From positions 62,001 through 126,000 of the forward strand of contig CANMCF010000010.1 in NCBI GenBank assembly GCA_947496215.1: a stretch of 64,000 nt of DNA, given 5' to 3'. The notes under the pieces are model-generated. The model saw nothing but the letters and a program-made list of their open reading frames with translations. It did not search any database and was not told the origin of the DNA. The position numbers and the translations under genes were made by a program. Below, piece by piece: positions 45,497-56,600 of this stretch. The DNA comes from an uncultured Bizionia sp. (lineage in GTDB: Bacteria; Bacteroidota; Bacteroidia; Flavobacteriales; Flavobacteriaceae). The number at the start of each line of letters is the position of its first letter. Position 1 is the first letter of the stretch.

Positions 45497-48400
45497 ATTA
45501 AAAGATATAACCACTCAATATAGCAAGTTCAATACGAATCAGGTATTGACGGAAAATCAGTTGAATGAGTTTTTGGACTATTTCGATGATCAAGATCGTT
45601 TGACGAGAACGGGACTTAGTGGCGTTGGAGTCGTATGTGGTTTTAAGGTGACATACAATGAGAAGGGAAATAGCATAGAAGTAACCCAAGGAAGAGGTGT
45701 TACGACAGATGGGGATTTGTTGGCCTTGCAAAATCAGTCGACTACGGAAGAAGGGAAAAAGGACGATACCTTGAAGTCCATAGACCTATTGGCCAAAAAT
45801 TATAGATTCTATAAAAAATATGTGGATGACAATGTGGAATACAAGCATTTTCTCGATGCAGACGAAAAGCAAATAAACCTTTGGGAACTATATGAGAACG
45901 ATGATGAGTCACATACGGACCTAGCGGCGTTTCCAAACATAAAGGACATGGTTGTTTTGTTGTATTTGGAACATTATTCCAAAGAAGGAGATCTATGTAC
46001 GCAATTGACTTGTGACAATCAAGGCATAGAACAAGTGGCAAGGCTTAGGGTTTTGTTGGTGTCAATCGAAGATGCGGAGTACATTGCTGGGCGAGACTCC
46101 ATTTACAACAAACACAATTGGTATGAGTTGTATGAGGCATTGCCGGAGGTATGTGCGAAAAGAGTGGTCCTCACCTGCAAGAATACGAAAACGTTCACAA
46201 GACTCAAGCAAAACTATTACAATGCCATAAAAAACACAGATACCTTGACCAATTTGGGAATTGGTTTGAATGCCATTTTTACCAAGTTCAATAAAGACAA
46301 GGTTGCTTCTGCAATAAATGACCTTTTCGATTTCAGTTCCAATGGCGTTCCAACGGATTATCAATACCGTTACGACATACTGAAAGATCTAATAGATACC
46401 TACAATGAAATAAAAGCCTTGCTATTGCATATCAATGTAGAGTGTTGCCCTAGCATTGGAGCTTTTCCAAAGCACCTCATGTTGGGTAGAATAGATGAGG
46501 TGAAACCTTATTTGACCTTGAGGCATCAATTTTACAAGTCTCCAATTGTAGGGAACGAGGACAAAAATTATAAAAAAACAATAAGTCTTTTAAAAAGAGT
46601 AATCGCGCTGGTGGGTAATTATGTGAATTTCAACAAAGGGAATACCATTAAGATAACACCTTCTCAAGCCTATGGAGAATTGGGGTACAAAGCCATTCCT
46701 TTTTACTATAATGTAAACGGTCCCGTTTTGAAACCATGGAGCTTTGAAAAATCCAGCAATTTCAAACACCAATATAATTTGAGTTATCATACTCAAAATT
46801 TGGCAAATGCACCTATAATCCAAAAACCATTGGATTATAGTATCGACCCTTTCAATTTCTATAGAATAGAAGGACATCAAGGGAAAATGTACAAGGAAGC
46901 TCTGGACGGGGTCTTGAGGTTGAAGGAAGACAACGGGTTGAATTTCGATGTGAAGATGCTTTCCATAAATGCAACGACGAAAACCATAGACATAAATGAC
47001 TATAAATGTCAATTCGAAGACCTTAGCATACTCCTCACGGCATGGAGAACGGAGCAAAACTGCGTGCTGGCGGAAATGAGTAGATTCTTTTCCGGTTTCA
47101 GTACGGTGGATGCAGGAACAAATGTGGTTGCCGTAAACAATGGCTTGCAGTTGGAATCCCTGACAGCGGTATTGACCTCCGCTGGAGATGAGGTTGTCGA
47201 TATGGGAATAACTACGGCAGAAGCTTCTGGTGTGGGAACAGCCGTAGATGCCGAACTTGCTGGTTTCTCTCCAGTGAACAAACTAAATAAGCAAAAAGAC
47301 CTATTCAAGGTAAATATCGTACAAGAAGAGTTGACGGTCGAAGAAAATACGCTAGGGTTGCTTTTGCAAACGGCGATAAAGGACAATGAAGAAGGGTCTG
47401 CAAATGACATCATGGCCGCATTGAGTGTTAGCACGGAAGAGATATTGACTTCGGAAGCATGGGCAGAAGAAGCGCCTTTGGGGGAATTCATATTTACGAA
47501 TGTTGCGGAGACACTGGTGCATTCCTACATCTTGGATAACAGGATTCCAACTCAGATAACAGAAATAGATAGCTTGACACTATCTACTTACAAACTTACC
47601 ATCGATCAATTGTGCAAACGGGTAAAAGCATTGCAAGCGAAATACCAGACCACAACGGTGAAGGAAGGTTCCAAACAGATATTGGGACTATTGATAAATC
47701 AATTATCTACGGTATGCTGTTCTGGAAAGAAGCTGGAAATACTATTGAAGGAAATTGAAAAGAGAAAACAAGAAATTTTACTACAGATACAATTATCCGA
47801 ATTCGTAAAGAAACATCCTGGTTTGGAACACAAGGCAGGAGTTCAACCAGGAGGAACGTTCGTAATGGTATATCTGACTGAAAACGCATCAGACAAACCT
47901 ACTTATGAAACCGTGACTATGGAGTTGGACTTTTTGGAACAACCAAACATAGATGATGATGGATTGGATGGTGATGAAGGTGTCTTGAAACTATGGAATG
48001 ATAGAGTAAGCACAAAATTTGCCTTTTTGCATAAAGTGATAGAGGACACCCAAAATCCTTTGGACGAAATTGTTTTCATAGGAGAAACAATAGACGAAAC
48101 TGTCTCCAATTTTGCTGTTTTCCTAAATAGAATATGGAAAAGAGCAGGAGATCCTTCGGTTTTTGCAAAGGCAGACAGGCAAAAACTGATAATACGCATT
48201 AAGGATAGAGCAATACAAAAAGATGAAAATTTCATACAGTTTTACAATCCTGCGATAGTGGGAGTGAATACTAAGATATATTTTGAGGAAAACACGGTGT
48301 TGTTAACCAATACGACTGCGAAAAATACGGTGATAGCAGATTTTGCCTTGCCATATATGTGTTGTTCGGATTGTACACCAATAAACTTCATAGTGCCAAA

Positions 48401-50480
48401 AGACCCTATTTCTTTGAGCCTACCTGTGGCTTTCATCTGCTTGGAGGATGATGAGGAAATCATACCCATACCATTTAAGAAGTCACCGTCGGATGGTGAG
48501 ATAAAAGCTTTGGTGCCAGACGATGTCGAGAGTGGATTGACGACGAATGAAGAAGGAAAGGAAGTCTTTGATGCATCATTGACGGATCCAAGTCTATATG
48601 GTACAGAAATACGATTTACTGTAGATGAAGAAGAGACTGAAGCCAAGATAACTGTTTATCCAGACTTGAACATAAGTGTAAACACCCAAGTAAGTTACAA
48701 CGAAACAAATACGCTGGCCACAGTTACATATACAGTAAGTAGTGTCGTGCCAAATTTGGGTTATACTTGGGATTTTGGAATTGGAGAGCCTTCAAACGAA
48801 GTACCGAATTCGGATGGGGAAATCTTGATGGAATATGAATTGCCAGTTAACGATGCAAATACGATAATGCCAAAACTTACCATAAGCAATGGTTTTTGTG
48901 AAGATGTCATACCAATGGAGCCGATAGCTTTTGAAGATTCCATAAGTGTGGCGTTGGAAATTCAAGAAACCTATTGCTTGGATTTAAGTAGTGAAGCAAC
49001 CGTAAAGATTCCTTTTACGACCATAGAACCTGTGGACGGAACAATAGAAATCGTAAATGCCAATATTCCTGGGATTCAAGTCGAGGATGGAGAGCTCGTT
49101 ATCGACCCCATAACCTTTACAGATGTTGGTTTCAATACGGAAATACATTTTACCATTGCTGGCCTAGCTACAGATGCGAAAATTACGATATTTCCATTGA
49201 CACAAATAGACATAGTCGAAGATCCAGGTGGATTCATTTGGGAAGGAGACAATTTGCACCATAGTTACTTCTTTGGAGCCAACGTTCCAACAGGTACAGA
49301 TGAGAGTAACCTTTCTTATCAGTGGACAATCAATGGTGTGGAAGTAAGTCAAAATAACTCATTGGAACACAATTTCTTGATTCAACAAGGAGACAATACT
49401 TTCGAAGTGACATTGAGCGTCACGAATGAAAATGGTTGTGTTTCGACGGCAACTACAATGGTGACCATAGCATATCCGGATTTCAAACTAGAGATGCCCA
49501 ATGACAAATTGGAGTATTGCCTAATCGACAATTCACCGTATTTAATCACGATATCACCAAACATATTTGGCACAGAAGTAGAAGGTTTGGGAGTATCTCC
49601 AAATACAGCTGGAAATACAATATTCAGGCCAAAGGCAACAAATCTTGCAGCCGGAGGGACGATAACATTGGGAATAGCAGGAAAGGCATTGTTGACCATT
49701 ACATTGAATGAAGCTCCAATTGCTGGTTTCACAAGAGATGTAAGCAATGAAAAATTGACACTGACCAATACTTCGGACTTGGCAGACACATATGTATGGA
49801 ATGTTGGTGGACAGGTGATAACTCGTACCACGCGTTCAGCAGTTGTTCTAGACGTTAACTCTTTCGAAACCGCAATCATAGACATTTCGTTGGTCGTAAC
49901 GGGAGAGTGTGGTCAGAACACCGTGGAGGAGACCAACGTCAGGGTAAGGCCAGATGTACCTGTGAATTGCATTCCGGATACGACTCAGGTAATATTGGAA
50001 GACAGTTCTACGCTTTCATCTAATCTTGATGTCTCGACTAGTATCAGAGATGGTGTCTTGATACCTACGATAGAGTTGTATCAAGCAGTCAACAATGCGC
50101 CAGAGGACTTTTTGAAAGGAACAAACAATAGTGAATTGAATGCATTTGGAAACTTGTTTGCCAAGACAGTTCCTCCAATGGTTGAAAATAGTCAAGATTC
50201 GTTCGTATATGGAATTGTATCACAATTTTATAGAGCTCAAATAAAACTGTTCTTCAATGTCCTTCATTGCCAATCACATGATGTGTTGACAGCGGACAAG
50301 GATATAATAATGAACAATCTCAACCGTATAAAAAATGGATTTGAAACTCTCAAGAATCAAGGTCTTGGTTTTGATCCAGATAACGAGTTAAAAGATTATT
50401 TAACGGCTTATAGTGAAGGATTGCAGGTCATAGAATATATAAAGACGTTTATCGTAGATGAATTAATGCCATTGATTTAA
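45486..50480 (+). CDS. Giant eCIS-associated protein with Ig/PKD-like modules
   Basis: A 1664-residue protein without a signal peptide, so it stays cytosolic until particle release. Residues 1-800 are mostly unrecognised. About residues 990-1500 carry repeated PKD/Ig-like beta modules (LGYTWDFGIGEPSNEVPNSD, LSYQWTINGVEVSQNNSLEH, VTLSVTNENGC, TYVWNVGGQVITR). The last 150 residues are helical. Its place after the baseplate and before the tape measure fits a tail-fibre or baseplate-cage component used for target recognition. No chaperone or shufflon-like variation is seen. Its start overlaps the previous gene by 11 bp. Confidence 0.75.
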   Translation: MKTKLKDITTQYSKFNTNQVLTENQLNEFLDYFDDQDRLTRTGLSGVGVVCGFKVTYNEKGNSIEVTQGRGVTTDGDLLALQNQSTTEEGKKDDTLKSIDLLAKNYRFYKKYVDDNVEYKHFLDADEKQINLWELYENDDESHTDLAAFPNIKDMVVLLYLEHYSKEGDLCTQLTCDNQGIEQVARLRVLLVSIEDAEYIAGRDSIYNKHNWYELYEALPEVCAKRVVLTCKNTKTFTRLKQNYYNAIKNTDTLTNLGIGLNAIFTKFNKDKVASAINDLFDFSSNGVPTDYQYRYDILKDLIDTYNEIKALLLHINVECCPSIGAFPKHLMLGRIDEVKPYLTLRHQFYKSPIVGNEDKNYKKTISLLKRVIALVGNYVNFNKGNTIKITPSQAYGELGYKAIPFYYNVNGPVLKPWSFEKSSNFKHQYNLSYHTQNLANAPIIQKPLDYSIDPFNFYRIEGHQGKMYKEALDGVLRLKEDNGLNFDVKMLSINATTKTIDINDYKCQFEDLSILLTAWRTEQNCVLAEMSRFFSGFSTVDAGTNVVAVNNGLQLESLTAVLTSAGDEVVDMGITTAEASGVGTAVDAELAGFSPVNKLNKQKDLFKVNIVQEELTVEENTLGLLLQTAIKDNEEGSANDIMAALSVSTEEILTSEAWAEEAPLGEFIFTNVAETLVHSYILDNRIPTQITEIDSLTLSTYKLTIDQLCKRVKALQAKYQTTTVKEGSKQILGLLINQLSTVCCSGKKLEILLKEIEKRKQEILLQIQLSEFVKKHPGLEHKAGVQPGGTFVMVYLTENASDKPTYETVTMELDFLEQPNIDDDGLDGDEGVLKLWNDRVSTKFAFLHKVIEDTQNPLDEIVFIGETIDETVSNFAVFLNRIWKRAGDPSVFAKADRQKLIIRIKDRAIQKDENFIQFYNPAIVGVNTKIYFEENTVLLTNTTAKNTVIADFALPYMCCSDCTPINFIVPKDPISLSLPVAFICLEDDEEIIPIPFKKSPSDGEIKALVPDDVESGLTTNEEGKEVFDASLTDPSLYGTEIRFTVDEEETEAKITVYPDLNISVNTQVSYNETNTLATVTYTVSSVVPNLGYTWDFGIGEPSNEVPNSDGEILMEYELPVNDANTIMPKLTISNGFCEDVIPMEPIAFEDSISVALEIQETYCLDLSSEATVKIPFTTIEPVDGTIEIVNANIPGIQVEDGELVIDPITFTDVGFNTEIHFTIAGLATDAKITIFPLTQIDIVEDPGGFIWEGDNLHHSYFFGANVPTGTDESNLSYQWTINGVEVSQNNSLEHNFLIQQGDNTFEVTLSVTNENGCVSTATTMVTIAYPDFKLEMPNDKLEYCLIDNSPYLITISPNIFGTEVEGLGVSPNTAGNTIFRPKATNLAAGGTITLGIAGKALLTITLNEAPIAGFTRDVSNEKLTLTNTSDLADTYVWNVGGQVITRTTRSAVVLDVNSFETAIIDISLVVTGECGQNTVEETNVRVRPDVPVNCIPDTTQVILEDSSTLSSNLDVSTSIRDGVLIPTIELYQAVNNAPEDFLKGTNNSELNAFGNLFAKTVPPMVENSQDSFVYGIVSQFYRAQIKLFFNVLHCQSHDVLTADKDIIMNNLNRIKNGFETLKNQGLGFDPDNELKDYLTAYSEGLQVIEYIKTFIVDELMPLI

Positions 50481-52186
50481 TGAAAGACTTACAAGAACAT
50501 ATCATAAACAAGGTTGTCATCGATGTAGATACCACTAGTGAAAAGGTAGCGTATAGACTCAAGGATAATCTGGATGTGTTTTTGAAAGAAGAAATCTTTC
50601 CGTATTTGGAACAGTATTTTGAAGACCTGGGAAAAGAATTGCCTTCTCAGATCATTCAAATACCAAAACTGTCACTGGATGTGGTTGGTAGCGATGAAAA
50701 TAATTTTGAGAGTATAAAAGAAGCCATAAGGAAACAGGCGATAAAAGAACTGAAAAACATAATGGCTTCACCTGAAGACAAAAAGGGGGAAGTTCAATTT
50801 TTAAGTACGAGCCAAAGCAAACAAGATACCTTTTTTTACTTCTTGGAAAAAGGCATTGCTCCTTGGTGGAAGAAAACCGAAGATCATTTGTTCTTTAACG
50901 AGAATGACCTCATTGAAATGTCCAAAACGAAAAACTTTAAAAATAGATTTGAGAAATCAATGCAAATAACCCGTATTCAAGACAGGCTGATAAATCAATT
51001 TTCGAATGCCGAAATGAGAAGCCTGTTTCGCAATGTGTTTAAAGAAGAATCTATAAAAACTGAAACCATCAACAATGAAGTGGTTGAAAAAATGAAACAT
51101 TTGTTGTCATTCGAAAGAAAGCAAATATGGCAATGCCTCATACGGTATTTTCTAGAGGGAGATACAAGGCAGCTCGAATCTGGATTGATCACCATGCTTT
51201 CAAATAGGAAGCAAGAGCAAGCAGAAGGAGGTAATGAAGACCCTTTTGTGAAAACAGTTACGGAGATATTCAAGCAAGTTAATGGCGAAACCATAGGAAG
51301 ATTGGATGAACTGTTGAAGACAATTGGAAAAGGACGCTTACCCAAAGAGAAAATCAATTTGAAAACCAAAGAAGAACAAAATGGTTTGGAAGGCAACTTA
51401 AACGAACAAGAGCGGGAGAAGGGAGAGATTTCGAACATTGAAACCAAGAGCTTGGAATCGAAAAAAGCACAACCATTAAATGGATCGCAAAAATACGATG
51501 AAGACAATAATAATGTTATTTTTGAAAAAGGAGAGAATAAGATTTCATATACAGAAAAGAAAGAAGAGGATGCAGAAAGAATTAAGAAAGAAAACAGCGA
51601 AAATGTCAATAGACAATTAGAAGAAGAGGACAATTTAATCCAAGAGGTATTGAAAGATAGAACTCTGGAAAAATATGAAGAAATAGACGAAAAAGGAGAA
51701 TATCACATAGAGAATGCTGGCTTGATTATTTTACACCCCTATTTAAAGGACTTCTTTGTGACTTGTGGTTTGCTGGATGAAAACAATGATGTTCTAAACC
51801 CGGAATTGGCCATTCATCTATTACATTATCTGGCTACCAAAAAAGAGCAGCAGTTCGAAAGCAACATGGTGTTCGAGAAATTTCTATGTGGTATTGCCAT
51901 AGAACAATCCATCAGAAGGGAAGTTGTTATCCCAGAAAGTATGAAACAAAAGGCGGAAGATCTTTTAGAAGCAATTGTCCTTCATTGGGAAGCCTTGAAC
52001 AATGCATCTACGGATTTGTTGAGAAATGAATTTTTGCAGCGTTCGGGAAAATTAAGCTTCAAGACGGAGAATCCCAAGATCATCATAGAGCGAAAAGTAC
52101 ACGACATCCTTTTGGATAGGTTGCCTTGGACACTGGGCCTATGCAAACTGCCTTGGATAAACAAACTGATATTTACAGATTGGTAA
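50480..52186 (+). CDS. eCIS tape-measure protein (CIS_TMP family)
   Basis: A 568-residue, strongly charged helical protein. The N-terminus (HIINKVVIDVDTTSEKVAYRL, IFPYLEQYFEDLG) and the conserved C-terminal block (GLIILHPYLKDFFVTCGLLDE ... LAIHLLHYLATKKEQQFESN, in pieces) are those of the contractile-injection tape-measure family, which sets tube length. The middle (residues about 290-400) is low-complexity Glu/Lys-rich. The ATG lies on the previous gene's stop. Confidence 0.88.
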   Translation: MKDLQEHIINKVVIDVDTTSEKVAYRLKDNLDVFLKEEIFPYLEQYFEDLGKELPSQIIQIPKLSLDVVGSDENNFESIKEAIRKQAIKELKNIMASPEDKKGEVQFLSTSQSKQDTFFYFLEKGIAPWWKKTEDHLFFNENDLIEMSKTKNFKNRFEKSMQITRIQDRLINQFSNAEMRSLFRNVFKEESIKTETINNEVVEKMKHLLSFERKQIWQCLIRYFLEGDTRQLESGLITMLSNRKQEQAEGGNEDPFVKTVTEIFKQVNGETIGRLDELLKTIGKGRLPKEKINLKTKEEQNGLEGNLNEQEREKGEISNIETKSLESKKAQPLNGSQKYDEDNNNVIFEKGENKISYTEKKEEDAERIKKENSENVNRQLEEEDNLIQEVLKDRTLEKYEEIDEKGEYHIENAGLIILHPYLKDFFVTCGLLDENNDVLNPELAIHLLHYLATKKEQQFESNMVFEKFLCGIAIEQSIRREVVIPESMKQKAEDLLEAIVLHWEALNNASTDLLRNEFLQRSGKLSFKTENPKIIIERKVHDILLDRLPWTLGLCKLPWINKLIFTDW

Positions 52187-52203
52187 AAAACGATTCAAGA
52201 GTT

Positions 52204-53598
52204 ATGAGAAAGAGATATAGAAAGTTGCATCCAAAGCAGTTACAAGGAAACGAAACGTTTTTCAAACCTACCATTCAAAAAAAGTTGAATGTAGGAAAAC
52301 CTGGAGACAAATATGAAGTAGAAGCAGATGCCATGGCGGACAAGGTTACCAACAAGAACAATGGTGAAACCAAAGTGCAAAGAAAAGAAGGGGAAGAAGA
52401 AGTGCAACAAAAGCCGTTGGGAGCATCGATAACGCCTTTGGTTCAAAGGATGGAAGCGCCAGAAGAGGAAAGTACACAGGCCAAACTGGAGACGTTGCAG
52501 CCAATGGAGGAAGAAGAGTCAGTACAAAAGAAGGAAAGCGCAGAAGAGGATGTACAAGCAAAATGCGCCGATTGTGAAGAAGACAAGAAGGTTCAAAAAA
52601 TGGAAGAAGAAGAGACGGCTCAAACTAAGACCAATGGTGAGTCCAAAGCGCAAAACTCCATTGAAAATAAATTGAAAAACAATTCGGGAAAAGGAAACAA
52701 GATGAACAAGGCCACAGCTGCCGAAATGGAAAAAGGATTTGGAGTGGATTTTGGTAAAGTGAACATTCATACAGATGAAAATGCGATACAAATGAGTAAA
52801 ACGCTAGGAGCTCGAGCATTTACACATGGCAATGACATTTATTTCAACAAAGGAAAATACAATCCGAAAAGTAAAGAAGGAAAACATTTGTTGGCTCATG
52901 AATTGACACATACGATTCAACAAACGGGAATGATTCAGAAATCGTTGGCAGAAGACTATTCGGGAGATTTGGAAGCAGACAGATTTAGGGAAAGTTACAG
53001 GCTGGAGCAAGCGCATGACAATAAGAGACTCATAGCAAAAGGATCAAGAGGAGAACATGTTAGAAAGTTACAAAGGGGGTTGATGGGAATTAGTTTCGAC
53101 TTACCCAACTATGGAGCAGATGGTGATTTCGGTACAGAAACCAGAAGTGCTGTCATTGGCTTTCAAGATGAATTCGATTTGGCTATAGATGGCATTGTAG
53201 GGCCAGAAACCATAGGAAGGCTAGATGACATATACTCAGGCAAGAATTTGGATGGAAATTGTTGTGGAGAAGGATTTCAATTGCCACAAACGGGAATAAC
53301 ATTCAACATCAACAGTAGCGTAATGACAAGGATGACCTTTTGTTCGAAGGGGGATTTCAAGATTAGTTCGTTTGGAGATTGGGTTAAACCACATAACGCC
53401 AAACATTATCACATATTTCTAACTGCCATACAAGGCGGGACGATCCACAAGATAAATAGAAGGTATGATGTTGGCAGGACGGAAACACAATCGTTCAAGG
53501 TAAAGACGAAGGATTGCATATTTTTCAAAGTCATAGTAAAGGTAATAAGTCCAGGAACCAGTCCAAATCTAAAAGGAAGCTTTAGTGTGACTAATTAA
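52204..53598 (+). CDS. DUF4157 (eCIS core domain) cargo protein with PG-binding domain
   Basis: I prefer ATG 52204 (MRKRYRKLHPKQL) over 52126, which would overlap the tape-measure gene by 60 bp; this gives 464 residues. An N-terminal targeting stretch (LNVGKPGDKYEVEADAMADKV) and acidic VQ-rich repeats precede the DUF4157 domain with its zinc-protease-like HELTH in LLAHELTHTIQQ. A peptidoglycan-binding type 1 domain follows (RGEHVRKLQRGLMGI, GADGDFGTETRSAVIGFQ), then a C-terminal beta domain of about 110 residues that I do not recognise. DUF4157 marks eCIS cargo. Whether the HExxH is catalytic is unclear. Confidence 0.85.
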   Translation: MRKRYRKLHPKQLQGNETFFKPTIQKKLNVGKPGDKYEVEADAMADKVTNKNNGETKVQRKEGEEEVQQKPLGASITPLVQRMEAPEEESTQAKLETLQPMEEEESVQKKESAEEDVQAKCADCEEDKKVQKMEEEETAQTKTNGESKAQNSIENKLKNNSGKGNKMNKATAAEMEKGFGVDFGKVNIHTDENAIQMSKTLGARAFTHGNDIYFNKGKYNPKSKEGKHLLAHELTHTIQQTGMIQKSLAEDYSGDLEADRFRESYRLEQAHDNKRLIAKGSRGEHVRKLQRGLMGISFDLPNYGADGDFGTETRSAVIGFQDEFDLAIDGIVGPETIGRLDDIYSGKNLDGNCCGEGFQLPQTGITFNINSSVMTRMTFCSKGDFKISSFGDWVKPHNAKHYHIFLTAIQGGTIHKINRRYDVGRTETQSFKVKTKDCIFFKVIVKVISPGTSPNLKGSFSVTN

Positions 53599-53607
53599 AC
53601 CAAATAT

Positions 53608-56600
53608 ATGTTTTCACCGGCGACACATAACAAGACAAATGCTAAATCAAGCAATTCCAATCTTTTTCAAAAAGAGCAAGGGGAAGGTGCCTTTATTCAA
53701 GCAAAGCTCAAGGTCGGAAAGCCAGGGGACAAATATGAGGTAGAAGCCGACAATGTTGCAGAAAAAGTCGTGGAAGGAAACAATCAAAGCAATGGACCTG
53801 AGAACAAGGCCTCGTTTTTCTCTCCAGCTGCCACTCCAACAATTCAAAAACAAGAAGATACCGAAGTACAGGAGAAATCCATAGCGGAAACCATTACGCC
53901 AACGGTTCAATTGGCACCAGCTGAGGAAGAGGTGCAGAAAGTGGAAGAGGAGAGCATTCAAGCAATGGAAGAAGAGAATGTACAATCCAAAGAAGAGGAA
54001 GAGGAGAGTATTCAGGCCAAGGAAGATGAAGAAGTACAGGCAAAACTGAACATTTCGAAAAAAACAAAAACCAACCTGAGTAGTCGTATTCAAAGTGCAA
54101 AAGGAAAAGGAAGCTCGATGCCAGCAGATTTGAAGACGAACATGGAAAGTGGGTTTGGTGCCGATTTCAGTGGAGTGAAAATACATACGGGATCGGAATC
54201 CGCTGCGATGAACAAGGACTTGGGAGCAAAGGCATTCACTAATAAAAATGACATATTCTTCAACGAAGGGAAATTCAATCCGCAATCCAAAGATGGACAA
54301 ACCCTCATAGCCCATGAATTGACACACACCATTCAACAAGGAGCATCAAAACCATTGGAAGTAGGAAAAGAAGGGATGAAAAGTGCCAAATCGGTAGCAG
54401 ATACAAAAGGAAAGGTTGAAACGGTTAAAGAAGGCCCAGAACAGGCAACGGAAAAAACAGACCCCAAGGCTGTAGAAGGCAAAGCGAAAGAAGAGGGAGA
54501 AGCTAAAAAGGAAGGCGCTAAAAAAGGAGAAGAAGCAAAAGGAGGAGAAAAAGGAAAAGGTAAAAAAGGTGCGGCACCGGTGACGACCACTCCTAGAAAC
54601 CCAAAAGACGACCCAAATTTCAAAAAACTTGAGGGACGTGTAGACAAGACAGCCAAAGGGCAACAGGATCATGAAGATTCAAAGGTGTCGGCTGGAGCAG
54701 CACAAAGTGCAGCTGTTTCCCCCGACAACGAACGTGAAAGCATGGCGCAATCAGGACAGGTCGAAGCTATGGATGCCGCAGAACCTGGAACTTTCAATGC
54801 GGAAGATTTCAAGGCGAAATTGATGAAACGCATAGAAGGAATGCAATTGCCGGCAAACCAAGATGAAGCTGCCAATTTTGAGGACAACAATAACATAGAT
54901 GAGGTAAATAGTGCTGCGACGGGAGATGTGGAAGGTGAAAAGGCAGCTGCCGCCGGACCAGTGGAGCAAACAGCAAAACAAGAGCCAAATGTGGCTGCAG
55001 TTCCAGAGCGGGAGGTAAAGCCATTGCCAGAGGCACCAGTTGGAAAAAAACCGCCAACTACCAATCCAACCAAGGCGATGCCTCCAAAAAGAGGTAATGC
55101 AGAAGTAAACAAACCACTTCAAGACAACATGTCCGAGGTCGATCAACAAATGTCCGAAAATGAAGTGACAGATGAGCAATTGGCCAAATCCAACGAGCCA
55201 AGCTTCAAGGAAGGTTTGGATGCCAAAGGGAAAGCCAAGGAAAACACGGAAAGTGCACCAGGAGAACTTCGTAAAAAAGAACAAGGGGTCCTTCAAAGTA
55301 CAAAAGCTGGAGCCAAGGGAAAAGAGCAAACCGGTTTGGCTGGGATGCATCAAGATCGCGCCAAGTTATTGAAACAAGTAACAGGATCGCAAACAAAAAC
55401 AGGTACTACCGATACATCGGAGCGAACACGTATTGCAACTGAAATAAATAAGATATACGAGAAGTCCAAGACCGATGTAGAGAAGATATTGAGTGATTTG
55501 GACACTAGAGTAAAAACGTTATTTACTGCAGGAACCTTTTTGGCGAAACGAAAGTTCGAACAACATGTGGATGCTAAGATGAGCGCCTATAAAAGCAGAC
55601 GTTATAGTGGAGTGCTTGGAGCAGGAAGATGGTTGAAGGACAAATTTGCAGGAATGCCGGATGAGGTAAACGATTTCTTCGTTACGGGAAGACAAGTCTA
55701 TATCGATGAAATGGACAAGGTCATAACCATAGTTGCAAATTTGGTGGCTACCAAGTTGACAGAAGCGAAAACAAGAGTCGCGACTGGAAAGCAGGAAGTA
55801 CAAGACTATGTGAAGTCGTTGCCTGAAAACCTTCAGAAGATAGGAAAAGAAGCTGCCGAGGAAATAAACGACAAGTTTGATGAGTTGGAAGACTCCGTAA
55901 ACAGCAAACAAGACGAATTGGTAGATAGTCTGGCAGAGCAATATATGGAAGGCTTGAATGCCGTAGATGCCCGTATCGAGGAAATGAAGGCAGCAAACAG
56001 AGGACTCATAGATGCAGCTCTAGGCTTTATAAATGGTATCATAGAAACCATCAAGAAGCTGAAAGAACTCATTACGACCTTGCTTGCGGAAATACAGAAT
56101 GCCATTGGAGTGATCATGGAAGATCCAATAGGTTTTGTTTCAACACTATTTGAAGGTGTAGGTAAGGGAATAGACATGTTTATGGCAAACATCCAAAAGC
56201 ACATGTTGGGAGGTTTTGTTACTTGGCTAACAGGAGCCATGGGACCTGTAGGGATCACCATTCCAGACAACCTGTTTAGTCTGAAAGGCATTTTTAGTTT
56301 GGTGATGCAAATTTTGGGGCTGTCATGGGATTTCATGCGTAAAAAAGCAGTGTTGCTTATGGGGGAACCTATGGTATCTGCTATGGAAAAAGGGTTTGAA
56401 ATGTTCCAAATTATAAGAGAAAAAGGAGTTGCTGGGATGTGGGAACATATGAAGGAACAGTTTACTGACCTTAAGGAAACCATCATAGACTCCATAAAGC
56501 AAATGCTCATCACGCAAGTCATCGAAGCTGGTATAAAATGGTTGTTGAGCTTATTGATTCCGGGAGCAGGATTCATCAAAGCCATAATGGCAATAAAAGA

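Noticed and set aside
52126..52203. Upstream start at 52126 for the smaller DUF4157 gene
   Set aside because: It overlaps the tape-measure gene by 60 bp, and the added residues are just an out-of-frame reading of that gene's end.
52380..54060. Repetitive acidic VQ-EEE coding segments considered as a DNA repeat array or CRISPR
   Set aside because: They are imperfect in-frame protein repeats without regular spacers; no CRISPR or cas gene is present in the window.
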